Shown piece after piece: positions 46,814 to 57,878 of a stretch of 64,000 nt of DNA (positions are counted from its first letter, which is position 1; the number at the start of each line of letters is the position of its first letter). The stretch lies in the NCBI GenBank assembly GCA_950295325.1, contig OX485803.1, forward strand, positions 18,600,001 through 18,664,000, given 5' to 3'. This DNA is from Polytrichum commune (Eukaryota; Streptophyta; Polytrichopsida; Polytrichales; Polytrichaceae). A model generated the notes under the pieces. That model searched no databases. It was not told where the DNA came from and saw nothing but the letters and a program-made list of their open reading frames with translations. Made by a program: the position numbers and the translations under genes.

Positions 46814-47179
46814 GCTCTCTTTCCTTCCTCACCTATGTAAAACGTGAAAAAATGAGTGAAAAAAGAAAGAATGAAGATATGTAACTAGTGAGGTAGGGTT
46901 GCCCCTCTTTTTCTCACTAATAAAATATGCAACGGTCCCTCAGCATGGTCCATTCTCACTTCACACTATGTTTGAGGACCCGACCCCACACAAAGTGGGT
47001 AGCCCATCACCCTCGGTACGGCCTTTGGATGATAGTCAAGGGTCCTCACCATTCCGTGGTCATGGCCCTTGGTTTGTGTGTGAAGTGGCCCTTACTTGGT
47101 CGTACACAAGCTGAGATACTGCTATACTAAGGAGGAATGTGGGTGTTATTTGGTGTTTTTTTTTGTTCTTAAATAAATC

Positions 47180-47405
47180 ATTTATGGAACCATAACTTTA
47201 TTCAGATCCATAATAGTATCATGTGGGACTGACAATATTTTGTAGAATATTTTCCACATTCAATTCTTAGATCCATAACAATGTTCTGTGGGATTGACAG
47301 TGTTCTGCGGAACATTTCCCATATTCAGATTGAATGTGGGAAATATTTTGTAGAATAATGTCACTCCCATAAAACATTATAATGGATCTGAACAATGTTA
47401 AGGAA
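47180..47405. repeat. Foldback MITE, family G (long copy)
   Basis: The outer arms TATTCAGATCCATAATA and TATAATGGATCTGAACAA pair. Inner GTGGGACTGACA and further GGGAAATATTTTGTAGAAT-type segments pair across the centre. It is related to 15,815-15,945. Confidence 0.7.
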
Positions 47406-47411
47406 GCGCTT

Positions 47412-47540
47412 GATCACCTGGCTAGTTTTCCATCAAATAGAGGGACGATTTCACAGCCTGAAATCGAACCGCCGACCACTCCAATCGGGTTGGGTACCTT
47501 TTCACTATCATGCGGTAGTTTAGGGTCGTCTCATACCAAT
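47412..47540 (-). mobile_element. tRNA-like SINE (copy with best A and B boxes)
   Basis: On the minus strand, TTGGTATGAGACGACCCTAA, A-box-like GATAGTGAAAAGG, then GGTCGGCGGTTCGATTTCAG with the B box GGTTCGATTTC, then AAATCGTCCCTCTATTTGAT and GCCAGGTGATCA. It matches the plus-strand copy at 41,161 from TACCCAA onward. Confidence 0.7.
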
Positions 47541-47654
47541 GTGTAGTTCATTTTCATGTTTTGCAACTTTCTACCGAGTAGATTTACACAACGGAACTTG
47601 TGTTGCAATTCACAATGAAGCATCCACAAGTAATCGGACTGAACAATGGATTGA

Positions 47655-48026
47655 GGGTGAGTTTTCCATGTAGGTCGATCACCCACTACATTCTCGTGGG
47701 AATAAGAACAAACTTGCCCAAATATTATAAGAATATGGTGGGGTAGGGTTTATATGTCAACTATAACCTCTCATCTTCTCATATCCAAGTCCAATTACTA
47801 ACCTCCTCCTCTGTGTTTTTAGTTCTTTGGTGATTGGCACTTGTAGGTTAAACAATGCTTTAGTGGGCGCATGGAAGTCTAGCAACCCATGTCCATGGCC
47901 CTCCACATCCTACTAGGCCACCAAAGTGTACTTGGTCGGTGGCTTGTGCTTTCTCCACATGAGAACATCTCCGACCCAATACAATCTAGAATCCAGTGGG
48001 CGGGCAACCTGCATGGAATCTCACCC
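47655..48026 (-). repeat. MITE, family D (reverse orientation)
   Basis: 372 bp. The left end is GGGTGAGTTTTCCATGTAGG and the right end GCATGGAATCTCACCC. It is colinear in reverse with 30,264-30,687 and 42,407-42,785. Left flank TGA, right flank TTA. Confidence 0.8.
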
Positions 48027-48260
48027 TTATCACAACTTCGACATGGTTATTGAAAGTGCATGTTTGTTAATTTCTTAAGTGAATACACAAGTCCTCTTAA
48101 ATATGTCCATTATTGAGTGTGGAGTAGTTGAATCATTTTAAAGACATAGTCTAATATCTTTTGAACACGCGTCTTTATGGTGTTTGTTCTTTGTTCTTGA
48201 TGAACCACACACCCTTGAACTATAGGGGTCCAATCATGAAAAGTAAAAATGCCGGCGTAC

Positions 48261-50937
48261 TTTAGGGCTCTCTCGATGTTGCAATATTAGTTGTTGGGCT
48301 TTGAGCCCAACTTGAGTTGTGTATATCATTCAAAGAGTTTAAGCCTTAATGGCCGAAGCGGAATCTCCCCAACATCGTCAAAAGTAGTGTAGCCCAATGC
48401 AAAAACTTATTAACAAAAAATTGTATTTCTTATAGTAGATCTAATTGTACAATATGTGAATTTGTAAAGTTAGAGTTGTTCACACAAATTTCTATCCGTT
48501 CACGTGTCCAATATTGGAAGATTATAACATATATATGTGTGTGTCCAAACAAAAATGTTTGCCTATCAAAAAAATGTCTTTAAGGGTTAAGGTAGAAGCG
48601 CCTATCACAAACACTTTGAGCACTACGGTTCCTTACTTAACCCAAACAAATTATCCAATGTTTCATTTGGAAATAGCAATTACGCTTTGAGCACAACGAT
48701 GTACAAATCACATGATTAGAAGGATATCTAATTATTTGTCAAAATGTTAAAAGTCACAAACCTCTTTTGACCCTTCTTAGTTAAATATTACCCCCCCCCC
48801 TGAAAGTGGATAATGTTGATCATTGACATTTATCTCTTTCAAGTTTTAAGCAATGAGTTACGTTTTTAGTCTTGAGAACGATGTATTAGTGTTCACGATG
48901 AAGTAGCACATAGTTTCTACATTTGGATATAAAAGTAGGTGTCAAAATTGGAGTCATTCACGGACTCGAGGGCTTCTACCTTACACTTTGAATGGTTATG
49001 GTCAAAGTCGTGGTCGTGGTTTACTTTCTTGTTGAACGGTGCAAGGTGCTTTGGCCCTAGTCGCTATTGACCGAGGCATGTTGGGATGTTCCAAAAGCCA
49101 TAACCCTTAAAGGTCCAAGGGTGTTTGACGGGATACACGGAGATATGTACGAACCCCCAACCAATATTGAAATAATATAACATTTGCTCCATGGTATTCA
49201 ATCCATATATACCACAAACATACTAAAACAATGCAACTAAAATTAAGTTACATGAGACAACAATGATTAAATAAACATGGTTTGTATTTGAGTCCATGTT
49301 GTTTATACGAGCTCATATCTCCTTATGATTCACTAGACATATACGCATACTCCAATTTCAACAATGCATACAATAAATGGGCTAGGTTTAGATATCATCA
49401 TTTATGATGATGTAAACTTGAAACACCAAGAAGAAACCTTAAACCCCTTCGCACGACGTCTTCAAGTCCATAGTGGTATATAGCAAAGCTTCGTAGTTGT
49501 GAACACGTGTCACAATGAGACTGGACGACATGCTTAGACATTAAACATTACTCTTATTTCAAAAGTTAACACAATCAGGAAGACCAGCGAGGTCACGTAA
49601 AAAGCAAGAGGGGTCTCTATTACGACAATACTAACTATCATTCCCTTAAGTTTTGCCACGTGTGAATCCTACATTGGTTGAGACCCTCTTGAATCCCACG
49701 TGGACACTACCTTTACGGTTGGAAGTGCCCACAAACATGACCACGTGTCTTTAGCATTGTTCATGTTTTTAGCGGCAAGGCAAATGTCATTGCAATTTCC
49801 TAGCATACTACTGTTGACATTGGACGATGCTTGAAACAAATATTTTAGTTGGGCACATTATGTAAGTTATATAAGACCGTGCGACCCCACGGCCACGTCC
49901 AAACAAACAACAACAAAATCCATGCGATCATTAATGTGTTGTTTCATGGCCCTGAGAACTTTGTCTGTATGATCATAAAGTTTCAATGAACAATAGTAAT
50001 AATAAGAATACTGTAACTGCTTTGATATCAAAATGCATTGAAAGAGACACGCACGGACTTCAAAATCATCTTGTCATGCAAACATAACATATAGACACGG
50101 CAAGCTCTTATTGATTCTCAAACACTACATAACGTTATTCAATCATATGGGTCGGTTGCATGATCCTGGAATAAGTCAATTACATTCCGTGGGTCCTTGA
50201 ACAAAATGAGAATATTCTCTTGCTATATATACATCCAAGTTGAACTTGGAAAGTTGGGTGGAGTTATACTCCCAACACTATGTGCATGATTTACTATTCA
50301 TCTCAAGAATGTTCGTAGGAAACATTGTTCATCACGATACTATTCCTTCTAAACACTATTAATAGTGTAGTTATTATTGAAATTACCGACATTGTTCACA
50401 ATATTCTTACTATTCATTATTCATCCCAATATCAGTTTCTTGCTCATTTCTAAGTTTCTTCCCATGATGGTAAGATTGTGGGGGGCTCATGTCGGATGCT
50501 AGATATAGAATGGAATGCAACCATGCAACTAAACATTTGTTATGTATTTGCAAGATTTGAAGATGAAGTTGGACTGTTCTACTAGGCACTTCAATCATGG
50601 GCATGAGACTTAGCCACCGTGATGTCTTGCGTTGAAGAAAATTGCCATCCATTAGTGGAAAGAAAAATGTAAATCTATCAAGGTGGTAGATTTGCATACT
50701 CTTTGACACATGATGTGGTGGCGATGACTTTGATGTTGGCAGTCACATGTCAAAGTTGGATATTATATATAAATTTAGATAAAAATGTATCTTTTACAAA
50801 TGACACAAATGTACATAGTACGTAGTACGAACACTTTGATGCACTATGCTTCCCTTGGTAGACATAGTGGCTTGTGATTAAAACAACAATGACCTCAAAT
50901 AGTAAGTAAAGTTGAATACCATAGTGGTAAGACCCTC
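48261..50937. other. Intergenic, nothing recognised
   Basis: It holds a C run of 10 at about 48,791-48,800. No gene, RNA or element ends were recognised. A word set near 50,440-50,530 is shared with 1,640-1,760. Confidence 0.4.
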
Positions 50938-50940
50938 TAA

Positions 50941-51401
50941 GGGTAGCTTTGCACTATGGCCGAAGGTCGAGAGGCCGTCAATTTCCACCCATCAAATTGC
51001 AAGAAACCAAGAATTTGGCCTCTCGACCCTTCACTCCAAAGGTCAAAGTCCAAAGGCGGTTGCTCTTTAGAATGTCTACATGGCAGAACTTTGACCAAGG
51101 CGACGAATTCTCGAAGAAAGTTTGAGTCGGACATGAATGGAAACCCAAACTATGGTCGAGAGGTTCGTTAGGTCGAGAGGTTGGGCGTTAGATTGGAGGG
51201 GTTATTTGGACAGTGAATAAAATGGGATGCTCCTTCTTTCTTTGGACTTTGGACTTGGCCTTTGGAGGCTTCACACCGTGCCCGCCCAGAGGCTCCAATT
51301 CCTATATTTTATTGACTATTTTCAGCCCATTTCTTTGGACTCTCAACAAACAGTGGCCATTCAAACCTCTCAACTTGAACGCCCATAGTGTGAAGCGGCC
51401 C
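50941..51401 (+). repeat. MITE, family B (intact TAA duplication)
   Basis: 461 bp with TAA on both sides (50,938-50,940 and 51,402-51,404). The left end is GGGTAGCTTTGCACTATGGC and the right end CATAGTGTGAAGCGGCCC. It is colinear with 22,260-22,755 and 27,436-27,960. Confidence 0.85.
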
Positions 51402-51404
51402 TAA

Positions 51405-51929
51405 CTAAGGTCCGAAGGAAGCGGCGAGCAATGGTCTCGGGTCCTCGGGAGCTCAAACAAGCTACAAGTAAATGTCAAGATCTACCGTATCACTTTGGAA
51501 AGACTCAAAAATACTACACGGATAATGCGGGGCATCAAACCCAAGGAATAAAGTAGACATAAGAGATTCACAAGGCAAACGGAGGCACTATTTTATTGTT
51601 CTCAAGTAAAGTAAAGATACCAAGTAGTATGAATAGAGCACAACATAATATACCTCACTTGGTAAACGATGGGCTTCCGCATAGAAACGAAAGCCACCTT
51701 AAATAGTAAGTGACGGCAAATGCCGTGGTGGGAAGGCGACATGATTCCCGTATAAAGGGTGGAGGGTTGAAGGGAGTGGGGCCGGGAGATCGGATAAGCA
51801 ACAAGGACATGTCAAGACCTAATGTATCACTTTGAAAAGACTTGAATATTGTGCGGATTAAGCTTAGCCAAGAGGGGAAAGGAAGTAGGCAACGAAGTTC
51901 CTTATCTTCCATGAAACAATGGGTGGCTA
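51405..51929. other. Intergenic, nothing recognised
   Basis: Loose internal similarity (AGACTC/TTGAAAATA, ATAGTAAGTGACGG words) is present but no gene or defined element was recognised. Confidence 0.35.
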
Positions 51930-52290
51930 TAAGAAGGTACGTGGGTGTTATTTGGTTTGTTTTTAATGTTATCCAACTTCTACCGATTTTGCTTACACAA
52001 CAAACATCTTGTTGCAATCGCAAATCTACAATGAAATGTGTGTAAAAATCGGGTTTAAACTCATGTTTTCCTTTATGTAGTTATGGTTATATGAAGTGTA
52101 TGTTTTTTTGTTTCTTAAATGGATACATAAGCTCTCCCAATTGTATTCATTATATGAGTGTAAAGTAGTCATTAGCATTTAAAGACATAGTCCAATTTTT
52201 TCAAACATTGTCTTTGTGATGTTTGATCGTTGATTCTCACTAAACCACGCAAAATCAAATATAGGGGTTTTATTAAAAAAAGGGGGGGGC
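51930..52290 (+). repeat. Dispersed repeat R, uninterrupted copy
   Basis: Colinear with the fragments of 47,110-48,260, without the three insertions. It contains TGATGTTTGATCGTTGATTC, the equivalent of the site hit by the family-A element at 26,748. Class unknown; no coding region. Confidence 0.65.
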
Positions 52291-54360
52291 ACTTAATAAC
52301 CCCTAAAGGAATAGTGAGAAACATTATAAAAAAATAATGGAGGTGGGGGGGGGGGCTAATGCCTAAAGATTTCCAAGGTATTTGTTGCACATTTAACTTG
52401 CCATATCATATACCCAGGCATACCTCAACAAGGCCAACAACTACGAACTTCAACCTTCACACAATGCACCATGGCCATTCACGTATCATAGGAGGCTACG
52501 TGCTTAATTTTCTCAGCCCATCGATGCACGAGTATGTTGGGGTCCCGTCTAGGTAGCGAGGGGAAAAAAAAACCCTTAATTACCAACCAATTGGGCCTCT
52601 AAAGCCACCAACCATGTCAACCACCTAAGGTATAGCCAATCAAAAAAAAAATGAGGTGGTCCACATGTTTGATTTTGCAGCCTTTTAGCTTGAACATTCT
52701 GGCGGTGGGAGCCTCATCTCCCACGCATTTTACACTTCCAATACCGTTACTCAATGAACCTATGAAAGTCCAATTGCAGTGTCATTGCTATCCTTAAATT
52801 TTGCAATGATCTTCATGAAGTTCAATCTCCTCTACAACTTTGGAGATTCGATACCAATCACAACCTACTACCTCTACAACATGGCCCAAAAATGCCTTTC
52901 TTCAATTTGTCTCAACCTTCTACTCATAGACTTTAAAGAGCTCTCATGATTGAGCAATGGTTTAAAACATAACGGAGGAGGGAGCCATGCGGGAAAAAAA
53001 ACTAGCTTGTGTCATGACTTGTCTAGATGATGGGTTCCTTTCCTCGTTGCTTGTCCAACGACCAATCAACCAATGCTTACTAATCAATTACCGCTTTGCG
53101 TTTCACTGGTGAAGGCACTTACCTCAAGTTGGATGGGAAGAAAGGCTTGCACTTCCCTTTTCAACCCATGACACCCCCTCATTCATCTACTAATTTGTCA
53201 AAAAACTATGAAGGATTTGCGTTCGATGTCAAACAAGACTTTGTCGACGGGCTTGTTTCCAATGTGGCAGGACATGCTTGTGCAATCCACATTGTTTCCT
53301 AGTAGTGCACGAAGCTCAACACTAACATTTTGGTAAGATACTTTACATTCTTTAGCATTTACATATTTTTATGATGTTTCATGAGGTTTGTATCCTTATA
53401 ACAATAAATAAAATATGGCGGTTAGAGTAACTTACTTTTTGGAATTACAAAATGCTAAAACAATTTGTTGTACATCTCAAGTATGTGCCAACAAAGGTCC
53501 AAGAGGGTGAATATAACTCATCAAACATTTACATATTTACTTGGTGAGAATTAAATTGATTAATAAAAAACAAGATATTGACTAATTCTAAGTACTAAAT
53601 GACACTAAATACAAAATTCACTATAATAACTTGATTGCATATGGCTAATATGGTTAGTACTTTTTGCGAAATAACAAACACATCGGCTCGTTTGTTCAAC
53701 TTTCATTATAGTGGTGCCACATTGGAGTGGCAAGAGAGCCTAAGCTAGAAAGGGGTTGCCATTTTGAGGTTGGACGGTGGATGGGCCTTGCTTGCAGGGA
53801 AGGGGATCCAACAATTGGCCAAACAACCTTTTTCACTCATAAGTAGCAGGGGTTGCCATTTGAATTTTTCATTGGACTTAGATATTAGGGAGGGTGTTGT
53901 TTTGTATTTTTTTTAGCGAAAGGTGCTAGAAGACTTGATATGGACATGCACCGATCCAATGTGGTAGGGGTTAGGTAGGGGGCCATGAATTTAGCCCCTT
54001 GTAACGATTTTGTAAGGAGCTAAGTTGATTTCAAGCCCCACATGAATGATGGAATTGGCTGCATTTGGGCCTATATGGGTTGTAGAAGAAGATTTTTGTA
54101 GAGAGACAAAGAAGTAAAGTAGAGGATCTAAGTAATTTTGCAATGGTTGTTGGTCTTGCCTACAATAAAAATAAATAAATAATGCCTCAATGTGTTGAAG
54201 AACAACTAATATGATGTCTAAACAAGGTCAACATGCCTTGGGTTTTTGGGTGGAGTTAGATACCATAAGCGTGCATAAGATCCAACCATCTAATTTTGAT
54301 ATTATATTTACATGCTCCAAATGAGCACACGATGAAAATGGGTATAATAACCCTAAACAT
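52291..54360. other. Intergenic, nothing recognised
   Basis: G runs lie at about 52,283 and 52,346-52,356. A weak family-F-like fragment (GTACTAAATGACACTAAATA) lies near 53,591. No gene was recognised. Confidence 0.4.
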
Positions 54361-54592
54361 CTACTACATTGTTTATGGTATTTAGAGTCACTTACTATTT
54401 GGGGTTACATAATGCTTTAACCATTTACTTGAGAACGTAATATTTTCACCAAGCAAAGTCATTTATGTTCTACAATGCCCAAACAACCTATTCTACTTTC
54501 ATTAGTAAAAAATTGAACTCCCCAGTAAGAAGTTGTTGCATTGCGTAATTCCAAATAATAAGTGACACTAAATACCATCAACCGTGTAGTGG
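54361..54592. repeat. MITE, family F (copy 3), upstream of the DENN gene
   Basis: The left end CTACTACATTGTTTATGGTA continues TTTAGAGTCACTTACTATTT. The right end on the other strand is CCACTACACGGTTGATGGTA, then TTTAGTGTCACTTATTATTT. It is about 230 bp and ends 40 bp before the duplicated segment at 54,632. Confidence 0.82.
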
Positions 54593-54631
54593 ACCCCACG
54601 TCCTTTAAGGGTTAACACCCATCTACCTTTG

Positions 54632-54912
54632 CTGGAATTGGCTGACGTGTACATCCACCTAGGCGAATTTTATACTCTTTTCAACATCTTTAGGTACACA
54701 ACGCTGGAATTTAGGGGAATCGTAGATGTGTGCTTAGGAAGACGAAATTACGAAGGGCATAGATCTGTGGCCATTGATGCCTCCTGGCATTCCTGGAATT
54801 TGCTGACGTGTACAACCCACCTAGGCCTATTTTATACTCCGTTCAGCATCTCCTGAAACGTGGACGTGTGACATGCTCCAGGACGCTGGAATTTAGGAGA
54901 TACGTAGATCTT
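54632..54912 (+). promoter_or_regulatory. Direct duplication with TATA-like words, putative promoter
   Basis: 54,632-54,730 and 54,794-54,912 are direct copies sharing CTGGAATT(G/T)GCTGACGTGTA, CACCTAGGC, TTTTATACTC, TTCA(A/G)CATCT, ACGCTGGAATTTAGG and CGTAGAT. Each copy contains one TTTTATACTC, which could serve as a TATA box, and one TGACGTG, which resembles bZIP-type binding sites. That this is the promoter of the downstream gene is inferred from position and the compositional change that follows. No transcription start can be fixed from sequence. Confidence 0.45.
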
Positions 54913-57878
54913 GGTTGTGGAATATGAACCTCCCGTGGTGATTTTGGGGGTTAGGGTTAGAAGCGCACGGTCGAGTTGCGAGGTTTCTTCTTCTAAAACA
55001 GCTGGAGCGCCATAGCCGGAGCTTCGTGCATGTGGGCTACGGTGCCGGGGCCGAGACAGAACTGAATAGAAAACACTGCGGACCTCAATCGATGTGCTGG
55101 CATGCGCTTGGTAGTACACTTGCAACGTCGTGCTCTCGTAATTCATCCACCTTCATTTTGCAAGCTGTCCGAGCCCTTTCCACGGTGTATGGTGCCAGTT
55201 ATGGTCGTCTCTCTCTTCAGAGTGCGACTCTCGCAGTAGGTATCGTTTTTTGGCGATGATGAGCAGGGTGTGGTTGTTGGAAGGCGCAAAAGGATTGGTG
55301 TAGAAGGGGAGAAGAATACAGACTGCTCTGCGACCAGCTTCGTTACGTTTTTGGATCTTGGTAGTCGTTGAGACATCGCTCGAGGAGGAGGAGGACTAGG
55401 AGGACGTCGTATTTCTCCGATCAAAAGAGGATTAGATCAGGGAGCCGAGGGATGCTACTGCTATTTTGTTCTGAGAATTAATCCTAAAGCTCGCTCCTCA
55501 TCCCCGCAGTATTGCTTATTGCTGGCTGCGGCTTCCGGACACCTGTGATCACCTTCCGGAAGGTGGGAGGACTCTTTTGATCTGCGGATAAGTGAGTCAA
55601 TAATGATTCTTGAGTCGAACACTGTGAAGACTCTGTCGCAAACTGTCCAATCGTTTTCATTTCGTTACTTTTACCTGTCCCTCCAGTTCTGTGTTTCAGT
55701 TTCTGCTACTGGCTAAAGACTAATTTTCCAATTAGTCTTTGGAAGGTCGAGGCAGGGGAGTTTTTAGGATAAAGAATGTCAGCCAGTTGGATCTCCCTCA
55801 GTCACTCAATTAATCCAATACAAGTATTGGAAAAACGGTCAAAGTTGCCTATATCACTTCTGCTCTTTGGTAAGTACCTTCTGAGCGGACGATGCTACGT
55901 TAAAATGGTGACTTGTATAGTGTGAAGAATGAGCTAAGAATCACTCGACTTGTATACCTCCGTTGCAAGCACTTTAAACTGTAAAGACGCACTCGAGGTC
56001 CTTTATTTGCTATTGAGGAACAACTCAATAGCCTTGGAAGAGAAAATAACCACGGATAACAGGGGAAGATAAATCAAAATTTTCGGTAGATCGGGACGAG
56101 ATTAGTCTGGGATTATTCTTCGGGTTTGATCCTCCGCCAGCAAAACTTACAACAGTCACGCACCAGGTTAATTCTATCAGTCAGATGTGGCCGTTCTTTG
56201 CATATTGAGCTTCAAGTTCCTCTAGCTCACGATGAGTCCGTTCTTAGTTGTCAACCGCTTTGTCTGACTGTTGGCATACTTTCTCCACTGAGAACGTTAG
56301 GGACGCAGTTTCGAGCAAGCCTTTCCTACTAGGAAGGAGGAATCTCTGCTCAGGGTTTTCTTCCTGCCTAAGTACACTAAGTTACCATCGCATCTCAGGA
56401 AAGACTGGTGAGAGAGTTAGAGATTGTTCAGATCAGGGTAGAGCTTTGAGCTGGTTTTATATTTTTGCAAGTGATTTCTCATCCAATTTGTTCATTACCC
56501 GAGGTTTTATTTACTGCTTTGTCGAACTTGTCTGATTCAAGGTAATGATATGCAGTCCGTTAATTATGGAGGAACCCTAGTCATTACTGTGTCCGTAATT
56601 CATAAAATTACTCGAGAACTGTTTACTGAGTGGCACCGCTATACAGAGCATGTGAAGTGGCGATCTAGTAGAGATTAGAAGTTGTCTCTGACAGAAGCAG
56701 ATAATTTCTGTGTTCTAATTGTTATCAGTGATCCCACTGAAATTCCACGTTAATGTTGCGGTAATTGAAAGGACTATGCTTTTCGCAAGTCTTCTGCAAC
56801 TGATTCCTCTTGTCTGTGGGCTTATTGACAAATTCCTCTTCCTTTCTCTCCCTTTCTTTCACAAGTCTCACTTTCTAGCGTTCGTTAAATTCTGCAATTT
56901 GTTCTTACTGTTCAGCTGAGCCTCATGGAGCAGGAATGCTTTGCAAGTGGTTCGTTTTCCTTAAAACTGGGTATGCATTGACCAACTGATCTGGTTGTAT
57001 TTCAGATATCTGCCAAATCTGAATATATGGACGAGATCCACAAAAGAGCAGATTAATTGGGATCTTTTGATATCTCGATATGGACTTGCAGTGGTTGTGC
57101 AATATTGCTCGATGATGGGAATGGAGATCGTTCACAAGTTAAGGGCCCGTAACAGCGATCTGCGCGTTTTGAACTAGCACTTCATCAGTTGGGAAATTAT
57201 TGAGGTTATTTTATTTATAGACATATATTAGCTGGCATCGGGATCATCACTGGCACACAGTCTGATATTTAATTCAACAGGACCTTGTTGATCTGGAGCA
57301 AGTTGAATACAAGGGTGACCAAGTTACATCTCCAACTATTGAGACTCCAGCTCGCTTCTACAGGTTGATATGGCATGCTTACTTGTGAATGTGGTCGAAA
57401 TGTGGGCCACATTCAACCACTTCTGCTGATGACCTATGTCTACGAAGTTGCCTCTTGATATTTTATAAGAGGAACCGGCAAACCGATTTGTAACGTGCTA
57501 TCACGTAGTTGAAATAGATGCACTTTGTAAGCATTTGAATCTGTCACACAGGCAAAGCCTTCTGTTTTGTGAAACTGAAAGGTGAAAATGGTGCCAAGGT
57601 TGAGATCGTTTTGTGCATAGGTTAGGTTGCATGGGTAACTGCAGAAATTCGGGAGGGATGTTATGCTGAATTGAGGCTGAATATCTCATCACTGTCAGCA
57701 GTGGATAGAAAGTTTTTTGGAATCTTTGGGATCTCTACTGGCTATTGCGGAAAGGGAAGTGGGTCAGGCTAGCAGTGAATGACCGAGGCCTATTCTGATT
57801 TTTCAGACATGATATACCTTGTACTTTTGGATAAATGACACAACCTGTTCAGCGAGGAATTTTTGGATGAAGGATGTG
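54913..57878 (+). other. Probable 5' leader and first intron of the DENN gene
   Basis: Composition changes here from TE-type DNA to GC-richer, then T-rich transcribed-looking DNA. A good donor, TTTG/GTAAGTACC, lies at about 55,870, and acceptors are TTTTTCAG at 57,806 and TGTTCAG at about 57,851. With the first acceptor the leader would carry a 9-codon upstream ORF (57,809-57,838) ahead of the main start. No upstream coding exon was recognised. Minus-strand frames near 55,143-55,424 look like shadows of GC-rich leader DNA. Confidence 0.4.

Larger units (their letters stand above)
43737..47091. mobile_element. PIF/Harbinger transposon, coding but inactivated (family A parent type)
   Basis: 3,355 bp flanked by TTA at 43,734-43,736 and 47,092-47,094. 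Ends are GGGCCACTTCACACACAACG and GTGTGTGAAGTGGCCC. The left 245 bp, including a palindrome at 43,914-43,980, match the start of the MITEs at 26,748 and 27,964. The right 200 bp (from about 46,893) match their ends. Between lie a Myb/SANT-like ORF (plus) and a DDE transposase (minus) in convergent arrangement, the two-gene layout typical of PIF/Harbinger elements. A SINE lies within the Myb-like gene. Both genes are broken. Confidence 0.93.
47110..48260 (+). repeat. Dispersed repeat R, split by three insertions
   Basis: Pieces GGGTGTTATTTGGT (47,130), TTGCAACTTTCTACCGA (47,563), ATTTACACAACGGAACTTGT, then TTTCTTAAGTGAATACA, AAGACATAGTC and TGGTGTTTGTTCTTTG (about 48,178-48,193) occur in the same order within about 360 bp at 51,930-52,290. 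The extra DNA is accounted for by the family-G MITE, the SINE and the family-D MITE. Part of the same repeat hosts the family-C and family-A elements at 26,680-27,420. Confidence 0.7.

Noticed and set aside
43737-47091. Considered as a CACTA or Mutator element
   Set aside because: The 3-bp TTA duplication, GGGCC ends, Myb/SANT-like partner ORF and DGSH...ERAFG transposase motifs all point to PIF/Harbinger.
55143-55424. Minus-strand Pro/Ser-rich frame near the DENN promoter
   Set aside because: It lies in GC-richer leader DNA of the plus-strand gene, without splice or homology support.
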